Below, one piece after another: positions 17,293 through 25,768 of a DNA stretch of 64,000 nt. A program made the translations under genes and the position numbers. The notes under the pieces are model-generated. The model was not told the DNA's origin. It saw nothing but the letters and a program-made list of their open reading frames with translations, and ran no database searches. The first letter of the stretch is position 1, and each line of letters begins with the position of its first letter. Source of the stretch: Bradyrhizobium liaoningense (GTDB lineage Bacteria > Pseudomonadota > Alphaproteobacteria > Rhizobiales > Xanthobacteraceae); NCBI RefSeq assembly GCF_018130785.1, contig NZ_JAFCJT010000001.1, forward strand, positions 1,116,001-1,180,000, read 5' to 3'.

Positions 17293-18285
17293 TTATTCCG
17301 CGGCTTGCGCGGTCTGGCGTTGCGCGCGCTTCGCCGCATAGCGAGCTGCCGCCTCGCGCACCCAGGCGCCCTCGTCGTGCGACTTGCGGCGCGCGGCGAG
17401 CCGATCGCGGTTGCACGGTCCGTTGCCGGCGAGCACCTGCTTGAACTCGGTCCAGTCGATGTCGCTGTAGCGCCAGTGCCCTTCAGGGTCCTGCGTCATG
17501 CCGGGATCGGGGATGGTGAGGCCGAGATATTGCGCCTGCGGCACGGTGGCATCGACGAACTTCTGGCGCAGCTCGTCATTGGAGAAGCGCTTGATCTTCC
17601 ACTTGGTCGAGGTGTCGCTGTGCTGGCTCGTGGCATCGGGCGGGCCGAACATCATCAGCACCGGCCACCACCACCTGTTCAGCGCATCCTGCGCCATCGC
17701 CTTCTGCTCATCCGAGCCGCGGCACAGCGTCAGCATGATCTCGTAACCCTGGCGCTGATGGAAGGACTCCTCCTTGCAGACGCGGATCATCGCGCGCGCA
17801 TAGGGACCATAGGAGCAGCGGCACAGCGGGATCTGGTTCATGATCGCGGCACCGTCGACCAGCCAGCCGATGGTGCCGATGTCGGCCCAGGTCAGCGTCG
17901 GATAGTTGAAGATCGAGGAATATTTGGCCTTGCCGGCGAGCATGGCGTCGACCAGCTCTTCGCGCGAGGTGCCGAGCGTCTCGGCGGCGGCATAGAGGTA
18001 GAGCCCGTGGCCGCATTCGTCCTGCACCTTGGCCAGCAGCGCCGCCTTGCGGCGCAAGGTCGGCGCGCGCGTGATCCAGTTGCCCTCAGGCAGCATGCCG
18101 ACGATTTCGGAATGGGCGTGCTGGGATATCTGGCGGGTGAGCGTCTTGCGATAGGCCGCCGGCATCCAGTCGTTCGGCTCGATGCGCTCCTCGGCGTCGA
18201 TGCGGGCCTGGAACTGCGCAGCCCTGGCCGCGTCCTCGAGGCCGCGATCGTCGGTCTCGGCCGTATTCAGCGCCTGGGTATACAT
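17293..18285 (-). CDS. paaA: 1,2-phenylacetyl-CoA epoxidase, catalytic subunit PaaA
   Basis: 330-residue catalytic di-iron subunit that inserts oxygen into phenylacetyl-CoA to give the ring 1,2-epoxide. The ferritin-like metal motifs are visible: ExxH at Glu90-His93 (QDECGHG) and ExxH at Glu172-His175 ([10 protein letters not shown]), with Glu60 upstream. Two ATGs are possible. GGGAGG abuts the first (18291) but is 6 bases from the second (18285), so 18285 is preferred. It is the first gene of paaABCDE and is preceded by a strongly AT-rich promoter region between it and paaX. Confidence 0.96.
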   Translation of the reverse strand: MYTQALNTAETDDRGLEDAARAAQFQARIDAEERIEPNDWMPAAYRKTLTRQISQHAHSEIVGMLPEGNWITRAPTLRRKAALLAKVQDECGHGLYLYAAAETLGTSREELVDAMLAGKAKYSSIFNYPTLTWADIGTIGWLVDGAAIMNQIPLCRCSYGPYARAMIRVCKEESFHQRQGYEIMLTLCRGSDEQKAMAQDALNRWWWPVLMMFGPPDATSQHSDTSTKWKIKRFSNDELRQKFVDATVPQAQYLGLTIPDPGMTQDPEGHWRYSDIDWTEFKQVLAGNGPCNRDRLAARRKSHDEGAWVREAAARYAAKRAQRQTAQAAE

Positions 18286-18291
18286 GCGCAT

Positions 18292-18311
18292 CCTCCCGTT
18301 TTATTGGGAGG
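18292..18311 (-). promoter_or_regulatory. Hairpin covering the paaA Shine-Dalgarno
   Basis: In the sense of paaA the sequence reads CCTCCC-AATAAAAC-GGGAGG: a 6-bp, five-GC-pair stem with an 8-base loop whose 3' arm is exactly the paaA ribosome site. If included in the mRNA it would sequester the Shine-Dalgarno. The best predicted promoter would start transcription at about 18306, cutting into the 5' arm, so the effect depends on the true start site. Confidence 0.45.
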
Positions 18312-18312
18312 C

Positions 18313-18340
18313 AATATATAACAAAAATTACTTCATGCAA
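18313..18340 (-). promoter_or_regulatory. Candidate paaA promoter
   Basis: On the minus strand TTGCAT (18340-18335) and TATATT (18318-18313) are separated by 16 bases in the markedly AT-rich paaX-paaA gap (18286-18361). It is the only convincing promoter-like pair in the gap and would drive paaABCDE and probably paaI-paaK. PaaX binding here is expected from family knowledge but no operator consensus could be confirmed. Confidence 0.45.
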
Positions 18341-18361
18341 GATATTTCTGTAACATATAAA

Positions 18362-19228
18362 TCAGGCCTCGAACCTCCTTTCCAGAAGCTTCCGCGCTGG
18401 CGGCAGCGGCCCCTTTTCATTGGTTCCATGGCCATCAAGCCATTGTTCCGACGGAGCAAGCAGCGCGCGATAGATCTCGCCGCAGAGTTCGCGGGCCGCC
18501 CGGCCCGGCCAGTCCGCCGGCAGCAGGCTTTCGGGCAGCAAGGGATCGCGCAACACGACGCGGCGGTAATAGTGGATCAGCAGGATCCGCGCGGTGAAGG
18601 CGTCGGCCTCGGACAAATCGGTGCCGCGCGCGATCGCGGCGCGCAGCGGCTCGAACGTCTTCATGAATTTCAGATAGGCGTCGGCGGTACGGTCCAGCGG
18701 CCAGCTCGCGCTGAGCAGGCGACGACCGCTGTCATCCTCGGCCGAGACCTCGAGGCGGATCGCGCCCGCGGCCTCGTCCGGCACCGGCACGCCCGACGGC
18801 GCAATCCACACGCCCGGCAGCGGACTGCCGAAGCCGGCGTTGCGGAGCGCTTCGCGCGAGACGTCGCGGTCCTCGCCATTGCCGATCAGAAGCAGCTCGA
18901 AGCGACCGGTCCAGTCGGACGGCGGCGGATCGTAGATGTGGCGGGTCGCGGCCTCGAAAGTCTGATTTCCTTTGTCGGCCAGGCGATAAAAACTGTTGCG
19001 GCCGACCTTTTCACGCGTCAGCCAGCCATCGGCGGCAAGCCGCGACATCGCGGTACGCACCACGCCGCTGTCGATATCAAGGCTTTCGAAGAATTCCAGC
19101 AGCGTGCCGAGCCACACCGAGCCGCCACGCGGCACGATGGCGTCGCCGAACACGGTGATGACGATGGAGCCGGTGCGCGATGGCTCGCGCTTGAGCTGAT
19201 CGGTGATGCGGGACAATGGATACGCCAT
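18362..19228 (-). CDS. paaX: PaaX family phenylacetyl-CoA-responsive repressor
   Basis: 288-residue regulator. The N-terminal winged HTH (about residues 20-85, with GVVRTAMSRLAADGWLTREK) is the PaaX/GntR-like DNA-binding domain, and the central part with GVWIAPSG and the C-terminal helical domain (ILLIHYYRRVVLRDPLLP) are typical of PaaX. PaaX represses paa operons and is released by phenylacetyl-CoA. The ATG at 19228 fits the family N-terminus. It lies directly upstream of paaA in the same orientation, so it may repress the AT-rich promoter between them. Confidence 0.93.
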   Translation of the reverse strand: MAYPLSRITDQLKREPSRTGSIVITVFGDAIVPRGGSVWLGTLLEFFESLDIDSGVVRTAMSRLAADGWLTREKVGRNSFYRLADKGNQTFEAATRHIYDPPPSDWTGRFELLLIGNGEDRDVSREALRNAGFGSPLPGVWIAPSGVPVPDEAAGAIRLEVSAEDDSGRRLLSASWPLDRTADAYLKFMKTFEPLRAAIARGTDLSEADAFTARILLIHYYRRVVLRDPLLPESLLPADWPGRAARELCGEIYRALLAPSEQWLDGHGTNEKGPLPPARKLLERRFEA

Positions 19229-19299
19229 GCGCGAGGCATAGCGCGTTTGATGCGGGCACGACAATGGACGGGAGCGACAATGGAGGCGAGCCGGGCTCG

Positions 19300-19425
19300 A
19301 TCCTCCGGGACGGCGCTTCGCGCCTCCTCAAGATGAGGTCTCATCGCTTTCGCGCGGCCTCCTTACTCCCTGCCCTCATGGTAAGGAGCGCGGCACAGCC
19401 GCGCGTCTCGAACCATGCAGGCCCG
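19300..19425. repeat. Palindromic intergenic repeat (REP-like)
   Basis: The 197-base gap between paaX and the next gene holds two palindromic pieces. One at about 19300-19341 has CTCCGGGACGGCGCTTCGCG and CCTCAAGATGAGG. A second at about 19371-19425 has CCTCATGGTAAGGAGCGCGG and CCGCGCGTCTCGAACCATG. I recognise the style from Bradyrhizobium intergenic repeats, but copy number cannot be shown within this window. Confidence 0.5.
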
Positions 19426-20196
19426 CTACCGATGCGGATCGGGATAGACCATGCTGCGCCAGCCGCTGCGGTCGAACGGCCGCCACTGGCCTTCCTTCTG
19501 CGCGAGGCGGTCGGCGACTGCGTAGACGGCGGCGGGATGATGGCCCATGCCGCAATGGCTGCTCTCGACCTCGATGCTCTCGGTCTCGGCGCCCGACTTC
19601 TCCATGCAGCCCTGCCAGGCGCAGACGCCGTCGGTGCGGCTGAAGATGGCCGTGGTCGGCACCGGCGGCGCGACGGCGAGCTCACCTCCGAACTGCGGAT
19701 CGACCTCGTCGGACTTCCGCCCGCTCGCCCACTCATACACACGCCAGGCATTGGTCGAACGGGGATCGCCCGCGAAGGGGCTGCCGAGCGTAACCACCTG
19801 CCGCACGCGCTCGGGCATCATCTTGGCGAGCTGGCGCGCATAGATGCCGCCGAGGCTCCAGCCGACCAGGCTGATCTTGCGGCCGTGCTTGTCGCTGAGC
19901 TCCTCCACCAGATCGACCATTGCATGCTGGACGCCCTCGCGCAGGCCGTAGTTGCGGCCCTGGCGCCAGCCGCTCACCGCATAACCCTTGCTGGTCAGAA
20001 ACGTGCGCAGCGCGCGCGTCGACGCGTCGGAGGCCACGAGGCCTGGCAACACCAGCACCGGATGCCCATCGCCGCGGGGCGCAAGGCTCAGCAGCGGCAG
20101 CGCGCCGAGGAATGCGCCGAACTCGTGGATCGCACGCCCTTCCAGGAACATCAGGGTACGGGACGGCGGACGCAGCGTCTGGGCAGTAGCAGTCAT
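19426..20196 (-). CDS. Alpha/beta hydrolase (esterase/lipase-like)
   Basis: 256-residue alpha/beta hydrolase. The nucleophile elbow GWSLGGIYAR is at about 112-121 (Ser114), and HPVLVLPGLVASDAST forms the early strand/oxyanion region. The ATG at 20196 has AGGGGA upstream. It is clearly paralogous to the hydrolase at 32857-33657: both carry GHPVL.LPG, GWSLGG.YAR, VTLGSPFA, and end with a VADRLAQ.EG.(F/W).PFDR block. It lies upstream of paaX in the same orientation but is separated by a repeat, so co-regulation with paa is doubtful. The substrate is unknown; the paralogue's WS/DGAT context hints at lipid esters. Confidence 0.85.
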   Translation of the reverse strand: MTATAQTLRPPSRTLMFLEGRAIHEFGAFLGALPLLSLAPRGDGHPVLVLPGLVASDASTRALRTFLTSKGYAVSGWRQGRNYGLREGVQHAMVDLVEELSDKHGRKISLVGWSLGGIYARQLAKMMPERVRQVVTLGSPFAGDPRSTNAWRVYEWASGRKSDEVDPQFGGELAVAPPVPTTAIFSRTDGVCAWQGCMEKSGAETESIEVESSHCGMGHHPAAVYAVADRLAQKEGQWRPFDRSGWRSMVYPDPHR

Positions 20197-20397
20197 CAAT
20201 GGTCCCCTGGGCAGAGTTGCTGAAAAGGCTACCGGTTGCGATGCCGGCAAATGGGTGCGAATTCCAACAGTCCGGCTTCTTGAACGTTCCGCAACGCAGC
20301 ATGAATCAGCTAGGCGGCCGGTTCCCGACATTCAAGCGGGTCAAGCCCGAGGCGACAATAGGCCCGCGCGTGAATGCCAGCGTCCGTGACGCAAAAG

Positions 20398-21684
20398 TCA
20401 CAACCATCGAAGCAGGAATTCTACGGAGTAGAGCGCAAGACCTGCGAGCCCGCCGATCAGCGAACCGTTGAAGCGGATGTATTGCAGGTCGCGGCCGATG
20501 TTGATTTCAATCAGCGAAATCAGCTGCGCCATATCCCACGCCTTGACCTGGTCGGAAATGAAGGTCGAGACGCCGCTTTTCTGATCCGCAACGAAGCTGC
20601 GCAGCACCGCCACCAGACCCCTGTTGATCTCGCCGCGCAGCTCGGCATCGCCGGCGAGCGCCTCGCCCGCGGCGACGAACATGCCGGCGAGATGATGCTG
20701 CAGCACCTGCGTCTCGCCGCTCGCGCTGCGCTCGATGAAGGAGCGCGTGTTGGCCCAGACGGTGCGGGCGAGGTCGGCAAGCTCGGGCCGGGCGAGCAGA
20801 TCGCGCTTCAATCCGTCGATACGATCGATATAGGCCCGATCGGTGCCGAGCCGGTCGACGAAGCTCAGCACCATGCGATCGAATTCGCCGCGAAACGGAT
20901 GTTTGGGATCGCTGCGCACCTCATTGAAGAAAGCAGTGGCGGACGCCACGATCTTGTTCACCAGAAACTTGTCGGCGCGATAGAGCCTGAGCAGGGTCGG
21001 CAACTCCGCGCGCACCTTCTCGCGGATCATCGCCATCGTCTCGGTCTGGTTCAACGTCTCGTGCATCACGCGCAGGAGATCGTCGAACAGGATCTGGTGC
21101 CGTCCCTCTGCCACGAAGCCGCGCAGCGTGCCGGCCGCGAGCGGCGCGAGATCGATCGCCTGGAGCTGTGAGGACATGCGGCGGATGATGAAGGTCATCA
21201 GACCCGAGCTTTCCGTTGCGGAGACGGCCTCCGGCAACAGGCGCAGCGCGAAGCGCGCGAGATCATCGCTGCGCTTGCGGTCGCGCAGCCAGTCGGCGAC
21301 GAAGGAGCCGAAATCGATCTCCCTCAGCTTGGCCTCGACCGGGCCGGCCTCGAGGAAGTGCACCTGGATGAACTCGCCGAGCTTGTCGGCGATGCGGGCC
21401 TGGTTGCTCTGGATGATCGCGGTGTGCGGGATCGGCAGGCCGAGCGGCCGCTTGAACAGCGCGACCACCGCGTACCAGTCGGCGAGCCCCCCGATGGTCG
21501 CGGCTTCCGCGAAGGCCGCGACGAAGCCGAACACGGGATGCACAGGCACAAGCCATTTCGCCACGGCGAACAGGACAAGCGTCGAGGCCAGCACCAGCGT
21601 CGCCAGCGCTTTCACGCGACGCAACTCGGCCGCGCGTTCGGCGTCACCGGGGGTGTCGAAGGAGAAAGTGGCGGGTGGGGTCAT
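20398..21684 (-). CDS. DUF445 family membrane protein
   Basis: 428 residues. A hydrophobic pair of helices occupies about residues 27-65 (LATLVLASTLVLFAVAKWL and a following GGLADWYAVVALFKRPLG motif that is the DUF445 signature), followed by a long helical cytoplasmic region and a C-terminal membrane segment (about 408-425). Family members are YjiN/YheB-like inner-membrane proteins of unknown function. I start it at the ATG at 21684, one codon inside an alternative GTG. The gene is isolated, with repeats on its upstream side. Confidence 0.85.
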   Translation of the reverse strand: MTPPATFSFDTPGDAERAAELRRVKALATLVLASTLVLFAVAKWLVPVHPVFGFVAAFAEAATIGGLADWYAVVALFKRPLGLPIPHTAIIQSNQARIADKLGEFIQVHFLEAGPVEAKLREIDFGSFVADWLRDRKRSDDLARFALRLLPEAVSATESSGLMTFIIRRMSSQLQAIDLAPLAAGTLRGFVAEGRHQILFDDLLRVMHETLNQTETMAMIREKVRAELPTLLRLYRADKFLVNKIVASATAFFNEVRSDPKHPFRGEFDRMVLSFVDRLGTDRAYIDRIDGLKRDLLARPELADLARTVWANTRSFIERSASGETQVLQHHLAGMFVAAGEALAGDAELRGEINRGLVAVLRSFVADQKSGVSTFISDQVKAWDMAQLISLIEINIGRDLQYIRFNGSLIGGLAGLALYSVEFLLRWL

Positions 21685-21701
21685 CACTGCATCACCCTAC
21701 T

Positions 21702-21780
21702 CGTCATTGCGAGCGAAGCGAAGCAATCCAGAGTCTTTCCACGTCGACGGACTGTATGCTTGGCTTCGCTCGAAATGACG
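21702..21780. repeat. Palindromic intergenic repeat, family B degenerate copy
   Basis: The left arm (21702-21732), starting CGTCATTGCGAGCGAAGCG and ending GCAATCCAGA, is identical to that at 30154-30184. The right arm (GGCTTCGCTCGAAATGACG, about 21762-21780) is a degraded inverted copy. It lies between the DUF445 gene start and the phasin terminator and is non-coding. Confidence 0.8.
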
Positions 21781-21795
21781 GCAGCGCAAAAACAA

Positions 21796-21815
21796 AGGCC
21801 CGCCGAAGCGGGCCT
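21796..21815 (-). terminator. Rho-independent terminator of the phasin gene
   Basis: On the minus strand AGGCCCGC-TTCG-GCGGGCCT forms an 8-bp GC-rich stem with a stable TTCG tetraloop, followed by TTTGTTTTTGC. It begins about 30 bases after the phasin stop. This is a textbook intrinsic terminator. Confidence 0.88.
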
Positions 21816-21845
21816 CAAATTTCAGTTTGTACTCAGGGTGCCGTA

Positions 21846-22301
21846 TCAAGCGGTCTTGGTGTAGACCTTGGCAAAGTTGTCCTGAGCGGACTTCGCACCA
21901 TTGGCAGCGAGCTTGCCGACATAGTCGGCGGTCGCCTTGGCGCGCGAGACGAAGACTTCGCCGCGGGCGCGGAGCAGGCTCGACTGGATCTCGACGGCTT
22001 CGCTGATCGACTTGGCGGACGCGAGCTTGTCGATGCCCGAGAAGAACGCCTCGGCGTCCTCGTAGATCGCCTGCTGGATGTTGCGGCTGATCTTGCCGGC
22101 TTCAGTGACGGACTCGGTCACCGCGTTCTCGACGGCGGCGGTCACGCGCTCGGAGCCAGCGAACACCTCGGCAGCACGGTCCTTGGCGGTGTTGGCAGAC
22201 TTCTTGACGAACTCGCGGGCGGCCTCGGGAACTTCCAGGTTCTGGATGTTCTTGAACGCGTCCTTGAAGCCCTCGAAAGCGGTGTTGGTTTCGGTGGTCA
22301 T
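21846..22301 (-). CDS. Phasin family protein (PHA granule-associated)
   Basis: 151-residue, almost wholly helical, alanine-rich protein with the phasin fold pattern: FEGFKDAFKNIQNLEVPEAA, then long amphipathic helices and SISEAVEIQSSLLRARGEVF, the conserved phasin core. Phasins coat polyhydroxyalkanoate granules and control their number and size. The ATG at 22301 has GGAGAG upstream, and the gene carries its own terminator downstream, so it is a monocistronic, probably highly expressed unit. A striking pair of palindromes lies upstream. PhaC- and PhaE-like genes are 1 to 2 kb away on the same strand. Confidence 0.9.
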   Translation of the reverse strand: MTTETNTAFEGFKDAFKNIQNLEVPEAAREFVKKSANTAKDRAAEVFAGSERVTAAVENAVTESVTEAGKISRNIQQAIYEDAEAFFSGIDKLASAKSISEAVEIQSSLLRARGEVFVSRAKATADYVGKLAANGAKSAQDNFAKVYTKTA

Positions 22302-22375
22302 TGGGGTCTCTCCATCCTCATTGGGTTGAGCTATGGGCTCACCCCGTCCGTTTGGCCCGGGGCGCGGCTTATATG

Positions 22376-22391
22376 GCACAATTAATTGTGC
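22376..22391. promoter_or_regulatory. Perfect 16-bp palindrome upstream of phasin
   Basis: GCACAATTAATTGTGC is self-complementary over all 16 bases and sits about 75 bases upstream of the phasin start, next to a second inverted repeat. It is a plausible operator for a dimeric repressor; the protein is unknown. Confidence 0.6.
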
Positions 22392-22415
22392 AATGCAATA
22401 TTCGTATTGCATTGC
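22390..22415. promoter_or_regulatory. 11-bp inverted repeat with TTCG spacer upstream of phasin
   Basis: GCAATGCAATA-TTCG-TATTGCATTGC: two perfect 11-base arms overlapping the 16-bp palindrome by two bases. The arms contain TGC-N3-GC(A/G) cores (TGCAATGCA at 22389-22397, TGCATTGCG at 22408-22416), resembling the CTGC-N3/4-GCAG motif I recall for PhaR, the PHA-sensing repressor of phasin genes. PhaR control is an inference. Confidence 0.55.
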
Positions 22416-22445
22416 GATATCACGAAACCGTGAATAGCCTTAATG

Positions 22446-22466
22446 GGAGGCAAATCTGGTGCCTCC
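22446..22466 (-). terminator. Possible terminator after the phaE-phaC-GNAT genes
   Basis: GGAGGCA-CCAGATT-TGCCTCC on the minus strand is a 7-bp stem lying about 50 bases after the acetyltransferase stop. The trailing U-tract is poor, so termination efficiency is uncertain. Confidence 0.4.
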
Positions 22467-22512
22467 TTGGCCACCTGGGTTCCCCAACGACCATTAGCGC
22501 CGAGCCGCGCTC

Positions 22513-23106
22513 CTAGTGCTGGACGGCGCCCGGCAGCCCGTAGGCCTCCATTTGGGCCTGGACCTGCGCGATGTTGTGCCCGAGCACGACGATGTCGTGG
22601 GTCTTGCCGCCGACGTCCCGGACATGGTCCCGCAACAGAGCCTCGGCCTTGAAGCCGAGGCTCTCGAACAGCGCGATCGCCGCCTGCTGGTCGACCGTCA
22701 TCTGAACCGAGAGCTTTTCGAGGCCGGCGCCGAGCGCGAGCGCAAAGGTTTCCTGCGACAGCGCCCGCCCCACCCCCTTCCCGCGCACGTCGAGCGAGAC
22801 CACCATGCGAATCTCGCCGACATGGGGCGACCAGGAATGCGGATCGCGCACCAGCGTGCCGCAGCCGACGACCTTGCCGTCCCTGACCGCGAGCAGGCTC
22901 GTGATCGCGCCGCGTTCGATCTCCTTGACCCACGCCGACAGCACCTTCGGCTCGCTGATGTTGCGTGGCAGGAACAACAGATCATGGGTCGGCAGGCCCT
23001 TGCCGAAGGCAAGCACCGCGGCCTCGTCTGCAGGCGACATCAGGCGGATCTCGATATCGCCCGCGTCCGTCTTGACCTGACGCGGATAGGAACGCTGCTC
23101 ACTCAT
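22513..23106 (-). CDS. GNAT family N-acetyltransferase
   Basis: 197-residue GNAT-fold protein. The acetyl-CoA pyrophosphate-binding loop is visible as VRGKGVGRALSQET (consensus Q/RxxGxG/A), preceded by the strand GEIRMVVSLD and followed by AIALFESLGFKAEALL. I start it at ATG 23106, preceded by GGGGAAGAG. It overlaps the phaC stop by 4 bases (ATGA), so it is translationally coupled to the PHA synthase pair. The substrate (small molecule, peptide or protein N-terminus) is unknown; a link to PHA metabolism is suggested only by position. Confidence 0.88.
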   Translation of the reverse strand: MSEQRSYPRQVKTDAGDIEIRLMSPADEAAVLAFGKGLPTHDLLFLPRNISEPKVLSAWVKEIERGAITSLLAVRDGKVVGCGTLVRDPHSWSPHVGEIRMVVSLDVRGKGVGRALSQETFALALGAGLEKLSVQMTVDQQAAIALFESLGFKAEALLRDHVRDVGGKTHDIVVLGHNIAQVQAQMEAYGLPGAVQH

Positions 23107-24185
23107 GTCGATCTCTTCCCCAGCCAGGAGTCCAGTTTCGGCCACAGCCGCTTTACCGCATTTGCACCGGCGACCAGCGAGACGTGACCACCCTTCAGCA
23201 TCACCTCTTCCTTGTCATCCGAGCCGATCTTCGCAATCAGATGCTTTGCGGCATCATAGGGCACGATGTGATCGTGCTCGGCGACCGCATGCAGCATCGG
23301 CACCTTGATGTTCTCGAGCTTCGCTGCGCGACCGCCCACCGACATGGTGTCGTTGAACAGCTTGTTGTCCCACATCAGATCCTTGGTGATGGCGCGGAAA
23401 TACTCGCCCGCAAGCGGCAGCGTGTCGGTCGCCCAGCGGTCGAACATGCGGTACGACTTGACGAACTCGTCATTCCAGATGTTTTCCCAAAGCTGGATCT
23501 GGCTCACCGTGCGCGAGGCCGGTCGCAGCATCTCGAACGAGGAAAGGATCATCTCGGGCGGCACGTTGCCGACGCTGTCGACGAGACGATCGACGTCGAA
23601 ATAGCGGCGGTCGGAGAAATTGGAGAACAGCTTCATCTCACGGAAGTCGATCGGCGTGGTAAAGCAGATCAAATTCTTCATCGGCCCGTCTTTGAAGATC
23701 GAGCCGTAAAGCAACGACAGGACGCCCCCAAAGCAATAGCCGATCACGGAGACGTCCTGCTCGCCGGAATCCGCCTGCACGCGGCGGACGCAATCCGGGA
23801 TGAAGTCGAGGACATAGTCCTCCATGCGCAGGCTCTTCTCCTCCGGCCTCGGCGCGCTCCAGTCCAGCATGTAGACGTCGTAGCCGCGCTTGAGCAGGAA
23901 TTCGATGAAGCTCTGGCCAGGCACGAGATCGAGGATGTAGCCGCGATTGGTGGTCGCCATCACGATCAAGACCGGCACGCGGTAGATCTCGTCGGACATC
24001 GGCCGGTAGTGATAGAGGCTCATGGTGCCGCGCGAATGCAGCACGTCCTTTGGCGTCGAGCCGAGCGAAGGGCCCGAGGTCGAGAAATATTCGACGCCCT
24101 TGATGCTGCGTTGGATTGCGCGCTGTACCTCGGACTGGATGCGATCCGGGATCGATGCGAAATCTAGTCCGGTGGCTGCATTCAT
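23103..24185 (-). CDS. phaC: Poly(R)-hydroxyalkanoate synthase, class III-like PhaC subunit
   Basis: 360 residues, the length of class III (Allochromatium-type) PhaC rather than the ~590 of class I. The catalytic triad is recognisable: Cys151 in the lipase-like box GYCFGG, Asp305 in AEHDHIVP and His334 in KGGHVSL, close in numbering to the triad I recall for the A. vinosum enzyme. It polymerises (R)-3-hydroxyacyl-CoA on the granule surface. The ATG at 24185 overlaps the PhaE-like gene by 4 bases. Rhizobia usually also carry class I PhaC; this pair would be a second synthase. Confidence 0.85.
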   Translation of the reverse strand: MNAATGLDFASIPDRIQSEVQRAIQRSIKGVEYFSTSGPSLGSTPKDVLHSRGTMSLYHYRPMSDEIYRVPVLIVMATTNRGYILDLVPGQSFIEFLLKRGYDVYMLDWSAPRPEEKSLRMEDYVLDFIPDCVRRVQADSGEQDVSVIGYCFGGVLSLLYGSIFKDGPMKNLICFTTPIDFREMKLFSNFSDRRYFDVDRLVDSVGNVPPEMILSSFEMLRPASRTVSQIQLWENIWNDEFVKSYRMFDRWATDTLPLAGEYFRAITKDLMWDNKLFNDTMSVGGRAAKLENIKVPMLHAVAEHDHIVPYDAAKHLIAKIGSDDKEEVMLKGGHVSLVAGANAVKRLWPKLDSWLGKRST

Positions 24186-24565
24186 GTCTGCTCTCCGCCC
24201 TCGGACGGCGGGCGCTTGGTGCGCGGCGGTCGCAATGCCGTATCGAAGCCCTGAGATACGCCGGAACCTGCCGCCATCTGGCTCAGCATCCACTTGATCT
24301 CACCGATCTGGCCTTCGATGGCTTGCAACCTTTCGGCAAGGCCAGTGACCTGATCGCGGCTGGGCAGGTTCATGGAGACCAGATATTTTTCCATGAGCTC
24401 GCCGAGCTGCTTCTGAGCACCTGCAGCAACCCCTCCCGCGCGGTTCATCGCCTGTGAAAACTCGGGCGACGACATGGCCTGGTTGGCGAAGGAGTTGAAC
24501 CCCTTCTCCATCTCGCCCATCATCTTCTGCCACATGGCGACCGGGTCATTGGTCTTGTCGGTCAT
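24182..24565 (-). CDS. PhaE-like/phasin-like small partner of PHA synthase
   Basis: 127 residues beginning MTDKTNDPVAMWQKMMGEME, an amphipathic helix resembling the N-terminus of class III PhaE, then LPSRDQVTGLAERLQAIEGQ, the conserved C-terminal PhaE/PhaP-type helix. It is far shorter than Chromatium PhaE (about 350 residues), so it may be a reduced PhaE or PhaM-like activator. A strong GGAGG precedes ATG 24565. The 4-base overlap with phaC and identical orientation support a heteromeric synthase. Confidence 0.7.
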   Translation of the reverse strand: MTDKTNDPVAMWQKMMGEMEKGFNSFANQAMSSPEFSQAMNRAGGVAAGAQKQLGELMEKYLVSMNLPSRDQVTGLAERLQAIEGQIGEIKWMLSQMAAGSGVSQGFDTALRPPRTKRPPSEGGEQT

Positions 24566-24729
24566 CGGCGTCCTCCTGGTATCGAGAGCTGCGATGCCCT
24601 TCTTTTTTCGCCATACCACACCGTTGCGAGGGAGCGGTCAACCGGCAGGTCGCGCGGTGCGGCGCACACGGCTTCTTTGCGGCGGCAAACCGTGCGATAC
24701 AGCATCGATCAGCAGGAGGGAACGCGCCC

Positions 24730-25644
<915 letters not shown>

Positions 25645-25768
25645 ACGCGACCGGTCTCCTCGCGGTGACCATAAGAGCTTCCGGTTACTCTCTTAACGCG
25701 GGCCGGCGTGAAAGCTATACAGGCCTCCCTCAATCGCAAGACAGAGGCTGCGGCCTCTCGGAGCTCAC

